Below are positions 29,067 to 39,009 of a stretch of DNA of 64,000 nucleotides, one piece after another; the first letter of the stretch is position 1; every line of letters starts with the position of its first letter. The position numbers and the translations under genes are program-made. The DNA comes from Chloroflexota bacterium (lineage in GTDB: Bacteria; Chloroflexota; Anaerolineae; Aggregatilineales; Phototrophicaceae), in NCBI GenBank assembly GCA_016223085.1, contig JACRPS010000003.1:186001-250000 (forward strand), in the 5' to 3' direction. The notes under the pieces are model-generated. The model made no database searches, was not told where the DNA came from, and saw only the letters and a program-made list of their open reading frames with translations.

Positions 29067-31163
29067 ATGTCGGTTGCTGACGAGATTAAAACCAAACTGG
29101 ATATAGTCGCCTATATTCAGCAATATGCGCCACTCAAAAAGGCTGGGCGGACGTTTAAAACGACCTGCTTGTTCCACAACGAAAAAACACCCAGCATGAT
29201 CGTTAATCCCGACACACAAACTTTCAAATGTTTCGGATGCGGTGTCGGCGGCGACATCCTCACCTTCGCGCAGAAGTATCACGGCTGGTCGTTCAGCGAG
29301 GCGCTGCAGGAACTCGGCAAGCTGGCGGGCGTGGAAGTACACAGGCAGACGCCGGAGCAGAAGGCGCAGGGCGAACGGCTGGACGCGCTGCGCGGTCTGC
29401 TCAAAACCGCTGCCGACGCGTACCACGAGGCGCTCATCAACCCCCAGACCGACGACGCCCGCGCCGCGCTGCACTACGCCACGCAGAAACGCGGCTTCAC
29501 CGATGAGACGATACGCCGGTTCGGCATCGGCTATGCGCCGCCGGGCTGGCATAACCTGCTCAACCACCTGAAGGAAATCGGCTACAGCGAGGAGCAGATT
29601 CTCGAAGCGGGCATTGCCACGAAAAATGACAGGGGTAACGTCTACGACCGTTTCCGCCACCGGCTGATGATTCCCATCCGCGACGAACGCGGGCGCGTGG
29701 TCGGCTTCGGCGCGCGGGCGCTGGACCCGGACGACAATCCCAAGTATCTGAATTCGCCGCAAACGCCGCTGTTTGACAAGAGCCGGACGCTGTTCGCGCT
29801 GGATGTGGCGAAGAGCGCCATCCGTGACACGGAAACGGCGGTGATCGTCGAAGGTTACGTGGACGCGATCACGGCGCATCAGGCCGGCTTCACCAATGTC
29901 GTCGCCCAGATGGGCACGGCCATGACCGACACGCAGTTGAAGACGCTGGCACGGTCGGCCAAAAAGATCATCCTGGCGCTGGACTCCGACGCTGCCGGGC
30001 AGAACGCCACCCTGCGCAGCCTGGAAGTGGCGCGGGGGGCGCTGACAGCCGACTACACCGGGCGGCTGGCGGTGGACATGCGCATCCTGCAAATCCCCGG
30101 CGCGAAAGACCCGGACGACCTGATTCGGGAGTCGGCGGAGAAGTGGGCAGCGCTGGTGGCTGGTGCCCTGCCGGTCGCCGAATATGTCATTGAAACGGAA
30201 GTGGCGCATCTGCCGGATGATGCCACGCCGCGCGATGTGGAAGGGCTGGCGCGGCGGCTGATTCCCATGCTGCTGGCGTCGGAGAACAATCTCTATAATA
30301 AGGAAAACGTGCAAAAGCTGCTGCTGGCGCTGGTGAAGCTGAAACAGCAGCGCCGTTCGCTGCGCAGCCTCAGCATCACCGAGCAGGATTTGCTGGACTG
30401 GGCCAACGAACAGCAGCGCATCACGGCGGCGAAGCCGCCGCGTGTCACCGTCGTCCCCGCGCCGGACGAGCCGCCGGTGGATTACGATCGTGTTGTGCCG
30501 CTGCCGGATAATTATGATGAAGAAACCGTAGGGGCACGGCATGCCGTGCCCCTACCCAAACGTGCCTCATCGGAAGCCGAAACTGAACGCTACTGCCTGC
30601 GCATCCTGTTCCAGCATCCGAACCTGTATTACACCGTCAATCGCAAACTGCGTGAACTGGCTGGCAGCAGCCGGGCGCTGCTGGATGGGCCGCTGCGCGA
30701 CTGGAGCGCCGACGACTTCATCCACAGCGAATACCGCGCGCTGATGCAGGCGTTTTTAACGGCGCTGGCGCAGGACGAGCTGGAATTGCTGGATTTTTTG
30801 CGCGCCAACCTGGACTCGACATTGCTCCAGCCGCTGGACGCCATTATGATTGATGAGCTGGAGGACATCCGTTCCAGGGTGCGCTATAGTCTTCCGGCGG
30901 ATTTAAGCAACGCCTGGACTCATAACCAGCGTACCAATCCGGTGCTGGACTGGAGCGCCGAACTGGTGGACAAGGTGCTGCGGCTGCGCAGCCAGCGGTT
31001 GCAGCGGGAACGCGAAGAACTGTGTTTGTTGCAGATTGACAGCCAGACCAGCGGCGACGAAGCCGCCGTCGTCCTCTATGGGCAGCAGGTACATTTGTCG
31101 GGACAGGCCAAGCGGTTGATCGACTCCGAAATTGGACGCCACACCAGCATCCTTCGTAAGTAG
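29067..31163 (+). CDS. dnaG: DNA primase
   Basis: Makes RNA primers for replication. 698 residues: N-terminal zinc-binding domain (CLFHNEKTPSMIV with the FKCFGCGVGGD knuckle), the primase core with the RFRHRLMIPIRDERGRVVGFGAR motif, and a TOPRIM domain with VIVEGYVDAITAHQAG and ALDSDAAGQNAT. The C-terminal helicase-interacting part follows a linker in which residues 488-497 (VGARHAVPLP) are an in-frame palindromic element. ATG 29067 is preferred to GTG 29046 because homologous N-termini begin around SVADEIKTKLDIVAYI. It is followed 10 bases later by the primary sigma factor, the widely conserved dnaG-rpoD pairing. Confidence 0.95.
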   Translation: MSVADEIKTKLDIVAYIQQYAPLKKAGRTFKTTCLFHNEKTPSMIVNPDTQTFKCFGCGVGGDILTFAQKYHGWSFSEALQELGKLAGVEVHRQTPEQKAQGERLDALRGLLKTAADAYHEALINPQTDDARAALHYATQKRGFTDETIRRFGIGYAPPGWHNLLNHLKEIGYSEEQILEAGIATKNDRGNVYDRFRHRLMIPIRDERGRVVGFGARALDPDDNPKYLNSPQTPLFDKSRTLFALDVAKSAIRDTETAVIVEGYVDAITAHQAGFTNVVAQMGTAMTDTQLKTLARSAKKIILALDSDAAGQNATLRSLEVARGALTADYTGRLAVDMRILQIPGAKDPDDLIRESAEKWAALVAGALPVAEYVIETEVAHLPDDATPRDVEGLARRLIPMLLASENNLYNKENVQKLLLALVKLKQQRRSLRSLSITEQDLLDWANEQQRITAAKPPRVTVVPAPDEPPVDYDRVVPLPDNYDEETVGARHAVPLPKRASSEAETERYCLRILFQHPNLYYTVNRKLRELAGSSRALLDGPLRDWSADDFIHSEYRALMQAFLTALAQDELELLDFLRANLDSTLLQPLDAIMIDELEDIRSRVRYSLPADLSNAWTHNQRTNPVLDWSAELVDKVLRLRSQRLQREREELCLLQIDSQTSGDEAAVVLYGQQVHLSGQAKRLIDSEIGRHTSILRK
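30528..30555. repeat. Palindromic element inserted in frame in dnaG (copy 9)
   Basis: A perfect 28-base palindrome with ends GTAGGGGC and GCCCCTAC and core ACGGCATGCCGT, translated as VGARHAVPL(P) between the TOPRIM core and the C-terminal domain. Confidence 0.93.
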
Positions 31164-31173
31164 TGAGTGAACT

Positions 31174-32814
<1,641 letters not shown>

Positions 32815-32817
32815 ATT

Positions 32818-32847
32818 GTAGGGGCGGGTTTATAAACCCGCCCCTAC
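32818..32847. repeat. Palindromic element, core type GGGTTTATAAACCC (copy 10)
   Basis: Perfect palindrome with ends GTAGGGGC and GCCCCTAC, starting 3 bases after the rpoD stop and ending about 10 bases before the ribosome-binding site of the next gene. Confidence 0.93.
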
Positions 32848-32871
32848 GTCAATCTGTGAGGATTTGCCGTT

Positions 32872-33441
32872 ATGGTCGAACGGGTAGAAACGATGACGCT
32901 GGCGGAATTTGTGCGGCTGTATGACACCGAAGGGCCGTTCGAGATCATCAACGGTGAGATGGTTAAATTGAGTCCAACGCTTGCAGGACATGGGGACAAA
33001 GCCAAGACGATATACGACGCGATTTTGATTTTTGATCCTCAAAAGAAACTCGTTTTAGCCTATTTTGATGTGCCATTTGTCCTTCTCGCATCTGCCGATT
33101 GGGTCCGGGGTTCGAGAGTGCCAGATATAATGGTTTTTCGCGCTGAACGAATGGCACAATACAGGGCCGATAATCCTGATTGGGAAGACAAACCATTTGT
33201 GTTAGTCCCTGATCTGGTTGTCGAAGTTATCTCCGCAAATGACATCTATACGGACGTAGACACCAAAGTTGAACGCTACTTGGAAGATGGCGTCCAGGTA
33301 GTTTGGGTGCTGGACGCCAAACGCAAGGCCATCAAGGTGCAGCGCCAGGGCACGTACCAAACGCTGCACGTTGGAAATATCCTGAAAGGCGATGAGGTTA
33401 TTCCAGGTTTTGAAATCGCGGTAAAAGCTATATTTGAGTGA
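32872..33441 (+). CDS. Uma2-family endonuclease (DUF820)
   Basis: 189 residues with the Uma2 fold: EIINGEMVKLSPTLAGHG, the VRGSRVPDIMVFRAER strand holding an active-site Asp, LVPDLVVEVISANDIYTDVD with the (D/E)-x-E element, KVERYLEDGVQVVWVLDAK near the end. It is only distantly like the Uma2 protein at 4.6-5.2 kb. GAGGA precedes the ATG. Its TGA stop overlaps a GTG at 33438, so the next small gene may be coupled to it. Confidence 0.85.
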   Translation: MVERVETMTLAEFVRLYDTEGPFEIINGEMVKLSPTLAGHGDKAKTIYDAILIFDPQKKLVLAYFDVPFVLLASADWVRGSRVPDIMVFRAERMAQYRADNPDWEDKPFVLVPDLVVEVISANDIYTDVDTKVERYLEDGVQVVWVLDAKRKAIKVQRQGTYQTLHVGNILKGDEVIPGFEIAVKAIFE

Positions 33442-33464
33442 CCACTCTCGATTGGGGAATAACT

Positions 33465-33812
33465 ATGGCTTACGGCAATTGGGATGATTGCCTAAATGAA
33501 TATCAGAACTTTACAATTTACTCACGATTTGAAGTACATGCTCAAAGTATGATTGATTTAATCCCTCATATCCGGCATTTGCCGCAGTTTGCGGATGTTA
33601 TACCGGTAACCTCTCATGCCACATTATGCTTAAAACTCTCAATAATAAGAACCGAGATTTGTATTTGGGGTGAACAAGACAGAAAATACAGTGTCTCTCT
33701 GTATGACTATTCTATCGGCGCGTATGGGAAAAGCTCAGACGAAATTATTGTTGATGGTGAGAGTATTATTCCGACTCTAGTTGAGTATTTAGAAAAGCTC
33801 AAAAAGCTGTAG
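33465..33812 (+). CDS. Hypothetical small protein, AT-richer than its surroundings
   Basis: 115 residues from the ATG at 33465 (124 from a GTG at 33438 overlapping the Uma2 stop). I do not recognise a family. The sequence is Tyr/Ile-rich and looks like a compact alpha/beta protein (NWDDCLNEYQNFTIYSRFEV, VSLYDYSIGAYGKSSDEIIV, ending in a charged helix LVEYLEKLKKL). Base composition and third-codon positions are clearly AT-richer than in flanking genes, suggesting recent acquisition. Orphan partners of this size next to nuclease genes can be inhibitors or immunity proteins, but nothing here shows that. Confidence 0.6.
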   Translation: MAYGNWDDCLNEYQNFTIYSRFEVHAQSMIDLIPHIRHLPQFADVIPVTSHATLCLKLSIIRTEICIWGEQDRKYSVSLYDYSIGAYGKSSDEIIVDGESIIPTLVEYLEKLKKL

Positions 33813-33839
33813 TCGAATAAGCTCAGCCTTAACATCATT

Positions 33840-34817
33840 ATGGCGACCCTCATCTACTGCCCCATCTGCGGCCACATGTTCGGCCAGCGCAGGGAAGGCG
33901 GGCGGCTGCGGCAGGCCTGCCCCAACTGCGGCTACGTGCATTACGTCAATCCGGTGCCGGCGGTGGGGCTGCTGATCGAGATGGACGGCGGCCTGGTACT
34001 GATCTGCCGGGGACAGGCGCCGCACAAGGGCGAGTGGACGCTGCCCAGCGGCTTCATTGAAGCGGACGAAAGCGCCGAAGACGCGGCAGTGCGCGAGGCC
34101 GAAGAAGAAACCGGCCTCAAAACCGAAATCATCGAACTGGCGGGCGTGAACTCGTTCCCGGAAGGGCCGCCGACCAGCGGTATTATCATCTTCTTCCGCT
34201 TGCGTCCGGTCGGCGGTGAGTTACGCGGCGGCGACGACGCCACCGAAGCGCGGGTGTTCCAGCCGCATGAACTGCCGGTGCTGCCGTTCCGCACGCACCG
34301 CGAAGCGGTGGCGCAGTGGCTCGAACAGCGCCAGCGGCAAACAGGGGAAATGCAGGCCATCCCGCGCAAACCGCGCCGCAGGCCGTTCCTCATCCGTCCG
34401 GCAGAAGCCGCTGACGCGGACGAAATCATGGGGCTGCTGGCGCTGATTCCGGCCAACCGCGATTTGCCACAGGAAGCATGGCAGGAAATCCGGTGGCGCT
34501 TCCGCGAGAGCAACGGTTTCGAGATTTTTGTGGCGGAGGCCAACCAGCAACCGCCGCTGATTATCGGCTTCATTACCCTGTCCATCGTGCGGACGCTGAC
34601 GGAAGGGCGCGGTTTCATCAGCGACATGGCCGTGTTGCCGACCTATCAACGGCGCGGCGTGGGCGCGGCGCTGCTGGAAGCCGCCTTGCAGGCTGCCGAG
34701 CGCCATAATTTGAGTTATATCCAGGTCAACGCGGAACGCGCCAACGAACGGGCGCGGGCATTTTACGCCGCGCTTGGCTTCTCCGAGGACACGGTGATGC
34801 GGCTGCGGCTGCGGTAG
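33840..34817 (+). CDS. Nudix hydrolase fused to GNAT acetyltransferase
   Basis: 325 residues. It begins with a Cys4 zinc ribbon (YCPICGHMFG and QACPNCGYVHY), followed by a Nudix domain whose box reads GFIEADESAEDAAVREAEEETGL, the metal-binding pattern GX5EX7REUXEEXGU. Residues about 180-325 are a separate GNAT domain with FISDMAVLPTYQRRGVGAAL as the CoA loop and NERARAFYAALGF at the end. The zinc ribbon plus Nudix half resembles NADH or ADP-ribose pyrophosphatases that act on nucleotide diphosphates. The combination in one chain is uncommon and suggests linked detoxification or modification steps; substrates are unknown. Confidence 0.88.
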   Translation: MATLIYCPICGHMFGQRREGGRLRQACPNCGYVHYVNPVPAVGLLIEMDGGLVLICRGQAPHKGEWTLPSGFIEADESAEDAAVREAEEETGLKTEIIELAGVNSFPEGPPTSGIIIFFRLRPVGGELRGGDDATEARVFQPHELPVLPFRTHREAVAQWLEQRQRQTGEMQAIPRKPRRRPFLIRPAEAADADEIMGLLALIPANRDLPQEAWQEIRWRFRESNGFEIFVAEANQQPPLIIGFITLSIVRTLTEGRGFISDMAVLPTYQRRGVGAALLEAALQAAERHNLSYIQVNAERANERARAFYAALGFSEDTVMRLRLR

Positions 34818-34901
34818 CGCGATGATTGTCACTCGGCTTCTGGCAAAATTCCGAGACGGCCTCGTTATCCTGTTGCTGCACGATTTGGTTGCGGAAAGCG
34901 C

Positions 34902-36641
34902 ATGTTCCACACCCCAACAGCCTTGATTTCCCCCTACGGTGGCCGCTTGATTGATTTGCTGGTCGAACCGGCGGCGCTCGACGAACGAAGGGCGTATGCC
35001 AGCCGGCTTCCTTCGTTACAGCTTTCGCAGCGCGCGCTGTGTGATCTCGAACTGCTGGCGACCGGCGGCTTTTCGCCGCTTGACCGCTTTATGTCTCAGG
35101 CGGATTACAGGCGCGTGGTTGCGGACATGCGGCTGGCCGATGGCACGCTGTTCCCGATTCCGGTCACGCTGCCGGTTGATCTTACCCCTGATGTTCAGCT
35201 TGACCGGGACATCGCCCTGCGCGACGGGAAAAACAATCTGCTGGCAATTTTGACGATTGAGGAAATCTATCGCTGGGACGCGGACGACGCCGCGCGTAAT
35301 GTCTTCGGCACGTTGGATAGCCGGCATCCGCTGGTAGCGGAAATGGCGCGGTGGGGCAACGACAACCTGTCCGGGCGGCTGGAAGTGCTGGCGCTGCCGC
35401 AGCACTTTGATTTCCGCGACCTGCGGCTGACCCCCGCGCAGACCCGTGCAAAGCTGGCAGCCTCCAACCACGCCAACGTGGTCGCCTTCCAGACGCGAAA
35501 CCCGCTGCACCGGGTGCATGAGGAACTGACGAAACAGGCAGCGTCAGCCGTAGACGGGATACTGCTGCTGCACCCCAGCGTGGGGCTGACCAAACCCGGC
35601 GACGTTGACCACTACACCCGCGTGCGGACCTACCGCGCGCTTGTCCAGCACTACTATGAACCGGACTGCGTGGTGCTGGCGCTGCTGCCGCTGGCGATGC
35701 GTTTGGCCGGCCCGCGCGAAGCCCTGTGGCACGCCATCATCCGGCGCAATCACGGCGCGAACCATCTCATTGTTGGGCGCGACCATGCCAGTCCCGGCAC
35801 CGATTCATTCGGCAGGCCGTTTTACGGGCCGTATGACGCACAGGCGCTGGTCGAACGCTACCGGGACGAAACCGGCGTGACGCCGCTGCCCTTCCACGAA
35901 CTGGTTTACCTGCCCGATGAAGATCGCTACGAACAAACCTCCAGAATACCGCCCGGCACGCGCACAGCCAGCCTCTCCGGCACGCAGGTGCGCGACGAGT
36001 ATCTGAATCGGGGACGGCTGCTGCCTGCCTGGTTCACCCGCCCGGAAGTGGCCGAAATCCTGGCGGACTCCTACCCGCCGCGCCACCGGCAGGGCGTGTG
36101 TGTCTGGTTCACGGGCTTAAGCGGCGCGGGTAAATCCACCACTGCATCCGTGCTGGAACTGCTGCTGCTGGAATGTGGCCGGCGCTCAACCCTGCTCGAT
36201 GGTGATACCGTCCGCACCCATCTGTCAAAGGGGCTGGGCTTCGGCAAAGCCGACCGCGATACCAACATCCGGCGCATCGGTTTTGTCGCGGCGGAGATCG
36301 TCAAACACGGCGGGCTGGTCATCTGCGCTGCAATCAGCCCCTACCGCGCCACCCGCGACGAGGTGCGGCTGTTGGTTGGCAGCGACCAGTTTGTTGAGGT
36401 ATTTGTGGATACACCGCTGGAAGAATGCGAACGGCGCGACACCAAAGGCCTGTACGCGAAGGCGCGGCGCGGCGAAATCCGCGACTTCACCGGCATTGAT
36501 GACCCCTACGAACCGCCGCTGCAACCGGAAATCCGGCTGGATACACTCGCCCACTCTGCAGAAGCGAATGCCCGCCTTATCATCCACTATCTGGTACAGG
36601 CGGGCTTCATCCGAACGGCGGAACTGAACGACTGGCGCTAA
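34902..36641 (+). CDS. Bifunctional sulfate adenylyltransferase/adenylylsulfate kinase
   Basis: Makes APS from sulfate and ATP, then PAPS, opening sulfate assimilation or sulfation. 579 residues. Residues 1-385 are ATP sulfurylase: QTRNPLHRVHEELTK contains the ATP-binding QxRNxxH motif, RNHGANHLIVGRDHASPG the HxGH-like and GRD signatures. Residues about 400-575 are APS kinase: Walker A FTGLSGAGKSTTAS, then LLDGDTVRTHLSKGLGF, AAISPYRATRDEVR and FVDTPLEECERRDTKGLY. No reductase or transport genes of sulfur metabolism are adjacent. Other known members include both bacterial and animal PAPS synthases, with differing domain order; here the sulfurylase is first. Confidence 0.95.
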   Translation: MFHTPTALISPYGGRLIDLLVEPAALDERRAYASRLPSLQLSQRALCDLELLATGGFSPLDRFMSQADYRRVVADMRLADGTLFPIPVTLPVDLTPDVQLDRDIALRDGKNNLLAILTIEEIYRWDADDAARNVFGTLDSRHPLVAEMARWGNDNLSGRLEVLALPQHFDFRDLRLTPAQTRAKLAASNHANVVAFQTRNPLHRVHEELTKQAASAVDGILLLHPSVGLTKPGDVDHYTRVRTYRALVQHYYEPDCVVLALLPLAMRLAGPREALWHAIIRRNHGANHLIVGRDHASPGTDSFGRPFYGPYDAQALVERYRDETGVTPLPFHELVYLPDEDRYEQTSRIPPGTRTASLSGTQVRDEYLNRGRLLPAWFTRPEVAEILADSYPPRHRQGVCVWFTGLSGAGKSTTASVLELLLLECGRRSTLLDGDTVRTHLSKGLGFGKADRDTNIRRIGFVAAEIVKHGGLVICAAISPYRATRDEVRLLVGSDQFVEVFVDTPLEECERRDTKGLYAKARRGEIRDFTGIDDPYEPPLQPEIRLDTLAHSAEANARLIIHYLVQAGFIRTAELNDWR

Positions 36642-36665
36642 TCAGTACGGCCAGTAGCCACCAGC

Positions 36666-37295
36666 TTATTTCTGTTCAACCGCTCTGACCGGCTGGCGCA
36701 GCACCGTTTTCAGCTTGTCCGACGCAGTGCGCGTGGGGTCGCTGAGATAGATTTCATGATGTTTGCCGCCGGGCATCCAGCCATTTTTCTGGATAAAGGC
36801 GTGCATCCGTTCAATCGTTGGCGCTTCCGCGGCGTATGGCCCGATGTGCAAAATCTGCACCGACAGCCCTTCGTGATACCGTTCCAGCCGCACCAGTGGC
36901 AGCGCCGGTACGTCCTTCTTGCGGGCGACTTCGGCGCGGGCGGCTTCCACCTGCTCGGCGGTGACAAATTCCGGCTGGAGGATCAGCATCGTCCACAGCC
37001 ATTCGTCCTTGTTTTCGACGCTGAAGGTCGCCATGTCTGGCGTCCACCACAGCCCTTCCAGCGGCATCACCGCGTAATCCGTGCCCTGTTCCTTCTTCAC
37101 CAGGAACTTGAGCCGGTACGCCAGACTGTACAGGGCTTCCACCGCCTGCTTGTAACCGATGGCGCTGTTGGGGTCGCCGGCGCCATCAATCATCAGGTAA
37201 TTCAGCGGCGGTACATCCACCACCGTCACCTGCTTTGGGGACGGCTCGTACAGGTGCCGGAACTGCTGTTTGAGGTCGAGCTTCTTCGCGGGCAT
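36666..37295 (-). CDS. GyrI-like small-molecule-binding domain protein
   Basis: 209 residues, a stand-alone GyrI/BmrR effector-type domain without a DNA-binding part. Recognisable pieces are the VTVVDVPPLNYLMIDGAGDPN opening, LEGLWWTPDMATF, the ILHIGPYAAEAPTIERMHAF region and the closing GGKHHEIYLSDPTR. Proteins of this group bind hydrophobic or cationic drugs, and some have been reported to hydrolyse cyclopropanoid genotoxins. ATG 37295 is chosen because an AGGGGGG site lies directly upstream; an alternative ATG is at 37328. Its promoter carries an operator like that of the MerR-GyrI gene at 6.4 kb, so it is probably induced by that regulator. Confidence 0.87.
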   Translation of the reverse strand: MPAKKLDLKQQFRHLYEPSPKQVTVVDVPPLNYLMIDGAGDPNSAIGYKQAVEALYSLAYRLKFLVKKEQGTDYAVMPLEGLWWTPDMATFSVENKDEWLWTMLILQPEFVTAEQVEAARAEVARKKDVPALPLVRLERYHEGLSVQILHIGPYAAEAPTIERMHAFIQKNGWMPGGKHHEIYLSDPTRTASDKLKTVLRQPVRAVEQK

Positions 37296-37365
37296 GATAC
37301 CCCCCTGCTGCTGATCTACGCTGCTCATTTTAACGCCTTTCTGGTATCAGCTATCTTACCCTTAT

Positions 37366-37396
37366 ATCATCCAGCTTCAAGCGGCTGGAGAGTCAA
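37366..37396 (-). promoter_or_regulatory. MerR-type promoter/operator of the GyrI-like gene
   Basis: On the minus strand TTGACT (37391-37396), a 19-base spacer and GATGAT (37366-37371) reproduce the long-spacer layout of MerR promoters. TTCAAGCGGCTGGAG (37376-37390, + strand) differs at three positions from the palindrome at 6420-6434, and the adjoining AGTCAA is identical. Confidence 0.75.
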
Positions 37397-37467
37397 GAGG
37401 GAAAAATACGGCCAGAACGACCCGCAAAACGCCTGTCAAATGCCTCAAAAATGGCCTGAGATGACGT

Positions 37468-37496
37468 TTGACATCGCTAGATGGTTATGTTAATCT
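37468..37496 (+). promoter_or_regulatory. Promoter of the nuo operon
   Basis: TTGACA (37468-37473) and a 17-base spacer lead to TAATCT (37491-37496), 48 bases before the nuoA start. The -35 is a perfect match; the -10 is weak. Confidence 0.55.
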
Positions 37497-37544
37497 CTGT
37501 TTAGTTTATTTGTTACGGTTTGAACAATCCCTCGGAGTCCGTCA

Positions 37545-37904
37545 ATGGCATTACAGGATTTTGCCCCCATCGGCGCGTTACTGTTTTTAGCCGTCGCGGT
37601 GATGCTGCTGGTTGTGTTTATCTCCCGGTTGTTTGGCCCGTACCGCCCCAGCGCCCGCAAAAGCGCCCCCTATGAAAGCGGTATGAAGCCGTTTGGTGAA
37701 GCCATCCGCCGGATGCCGGTTAAGTTCTACCTGGTTGCCGTGCTGTTTATCATCTTCGACATCGAAGTGATCTTCTTCCTGCCCTGGGCGGTAGTGCTGC
37801 GCGACCTGGGCATTTACGGGTTAATTGTAATGGGTGTGTTCCTTTTTATTCTGACCGTTGGCTTCATCTATGAGTGGAAAAAGGGAGCGCTGGAATGGGA
37901 ATAG
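37545..37904 (+). CDS. nuoA: NADH-quinone oxidoreductase subunit A
   Basis: Membrane subunit of complex I near the quinone site. 119 residues with three membrane helices and the conserved [15 protein letters not shown] loop, then [24 protein letters not shown]. First gene of the operon; CGGAG lies before the ATG. Its last 10 bases overlap the start of nuoB. Confidence 0.96.
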   Translation: MALQDFAPIGALLFLAVAVMLLVVFISRLFGPYRPSARKSAPYESGMKPFGEAIRRMPVKFYLVAVLFIIFDIEVIFFLPWAVVLRDLGIYGLIVMGVFLFILTVGFIYEWKKGALEWE

Positions 37905-38383
37905 TCAGCTCAAAGCTGGGTAACCTGGGCGTGGTCACAACCACGCTGGATGAAGCGGTCAACTGGGCGCGCACCGGCGCCATGTGGCCGCTGCTGTTTG
38001 GTCTGGCCTGCTGCGCCATCGAGATGATGAGTACGCAGGCGTCGCACTACGACATGTCGCGCTTTGGCATGGAACTCAACCGCGCCAGCCCGCGCCAGAG
38101 CGATCTTATCATCATCGCCGGGCGCGTGTCGCGCAAGATGGCGCCGGTCATCCGCCAGCTTTACGATCAGATGGCATCCCCCAAGTGGGTGATTGCGATG
38201 GGCGACTGCGCCTCGTGCAGCGGCGTGTACAACAACTACGCGCTGGTGCAGGGTGTAGATGAAGTTATCCCGGTGGATGTGTACATCGCCGGCTGCCCGC
38301 CGCGCCCGGAACAACTGATTCACGGGATTCTGACGCTGCACGAGAAGATTCGCGGCGACCGCATTGCTGAGTGGGCGACGTAA
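37895..38383 (+). CDS. nuoB: NADH-quinone oxidoreductase subunit B
   Basis: Carries iron-sulfur cluster N2, the last redox centre before quinone. 162 residues with the tandem cysteine [13 protein letters not shown], the [13 protein letters not shown] cysteine and [15 protein letters not shown] cysteine that together bind [4Fe-4S]. ATG 37895 follows AAGGGAG and overlaps the end of nuoA by 10 bases, implying translational coupling. Confidence 0.97.
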   Translation: MGIVSSKLGNLGVVTTTLDEAVNWARTGAMWPLLFGLACCAIEMMSTQASHYDMSRFGMELNRASPRQSDLIIIAGRVSRKMAPVIRQLYDQMASPKWVIAMGDCASCSGVYNNYALVQGVDEVIPVDVYIAGCPPRPEQLIHGILTLHEKIRGDRIAEWAT

Positions 38384-38392
38384 CCATGACAT

Positions 38393-38420
38393 GTAGGGAC
38401 ACGATATATCGTGTCCCTAC
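38393..38420. repeat. Palindromic element, core type ACACGATATATCGTGT (copy 11)
   Basis: Perfect palindrome with ends GTAGGGAC/GTCCCTAC in the nuoB-nuoC gap, ending about 9 bases before the nuoC ribosome-binding site. Confidence 0.95.
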
Positions 38421-38441
38421 CGTACCAATGAGGAACATGCC

Positions 38442-38990
38442 ATGACCATACCAACCGCGCTTGACCCGGCAGCGGCGTTAAAAGCCGCCATGCCGGAGCT
38501 AACCTTTGACGTAGACGAATTTCGCGGCGAAACCTCCATCATCGTCCCCCGCGAGCAGATTGTGGCGGTTGCCCGCTACTTCCGTGATACGCCGGGGCTG
38601 GTGTACAACTTCCTGTCGGATATCAGTTCGGTGGATTTCTACGAACAGTACGGCGGCTATGGCGACCGTCCCGGACGCTACGCCGTTGCCTATCACCTGC
38701 TGTCCATGCTCTACCGCCGCCGCCTGCGGCTGAAAGTCTATCTGCCGGAGGACGATCCGGTGGTGGATACGGTGCTGCCGGTGTGGCCGGGTGCTAACTG
38801 GTTTGAGCGCGAAATCTGGGATTTGATGGGCATTGAATTCCGGGGGCACCCTGACCGTCGCCGCCTGATGATGCCGGACGACTGGGAAGGCCACCCGCTG
38901 CGCCGCGATTACCCGCTGGGCTACGAAACCGTCATGTTCTCGTTTAATGCCGATGAGATCATGAAACACAAGCCGTTCGCCGATGAGTAA
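38442..38990 (+). CDS. nuoC: NADH-quinone oxidoreductase subunit C
   Basis: Peripheral 30-kDa-type subunit of complex I that packs against NuoD. 182 residues with LVYNFLSDISSVDFYEQ and the family signature WFEREIWDLMGIEFRGHPDRRRL, ending in DWEGHPLRRDYPLGYE. It is separate from nuoD, unlike the fused nuoCD of enterobacteria. Confidence 0.96.
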   Translation: MTIPTALDPAAALKAAMPELTFDVDEFRGETSIIVPREQIVAVARYFRDTPGLVYNFLSDISSVDFYEQYGGYGDRPGRYAVAYHLLSMLYRRRLRLKVYLPEDDPVVDTVLPVWPGANWFEREIWDLMGIEFRGHPDRRRLMMPDDWEGHPLRRDYPLGYETVMFSFNADEIMKHKPFADE

Positions 38991-39009
38991 GCTGCTTGGA
39001 GAGTAAGCG

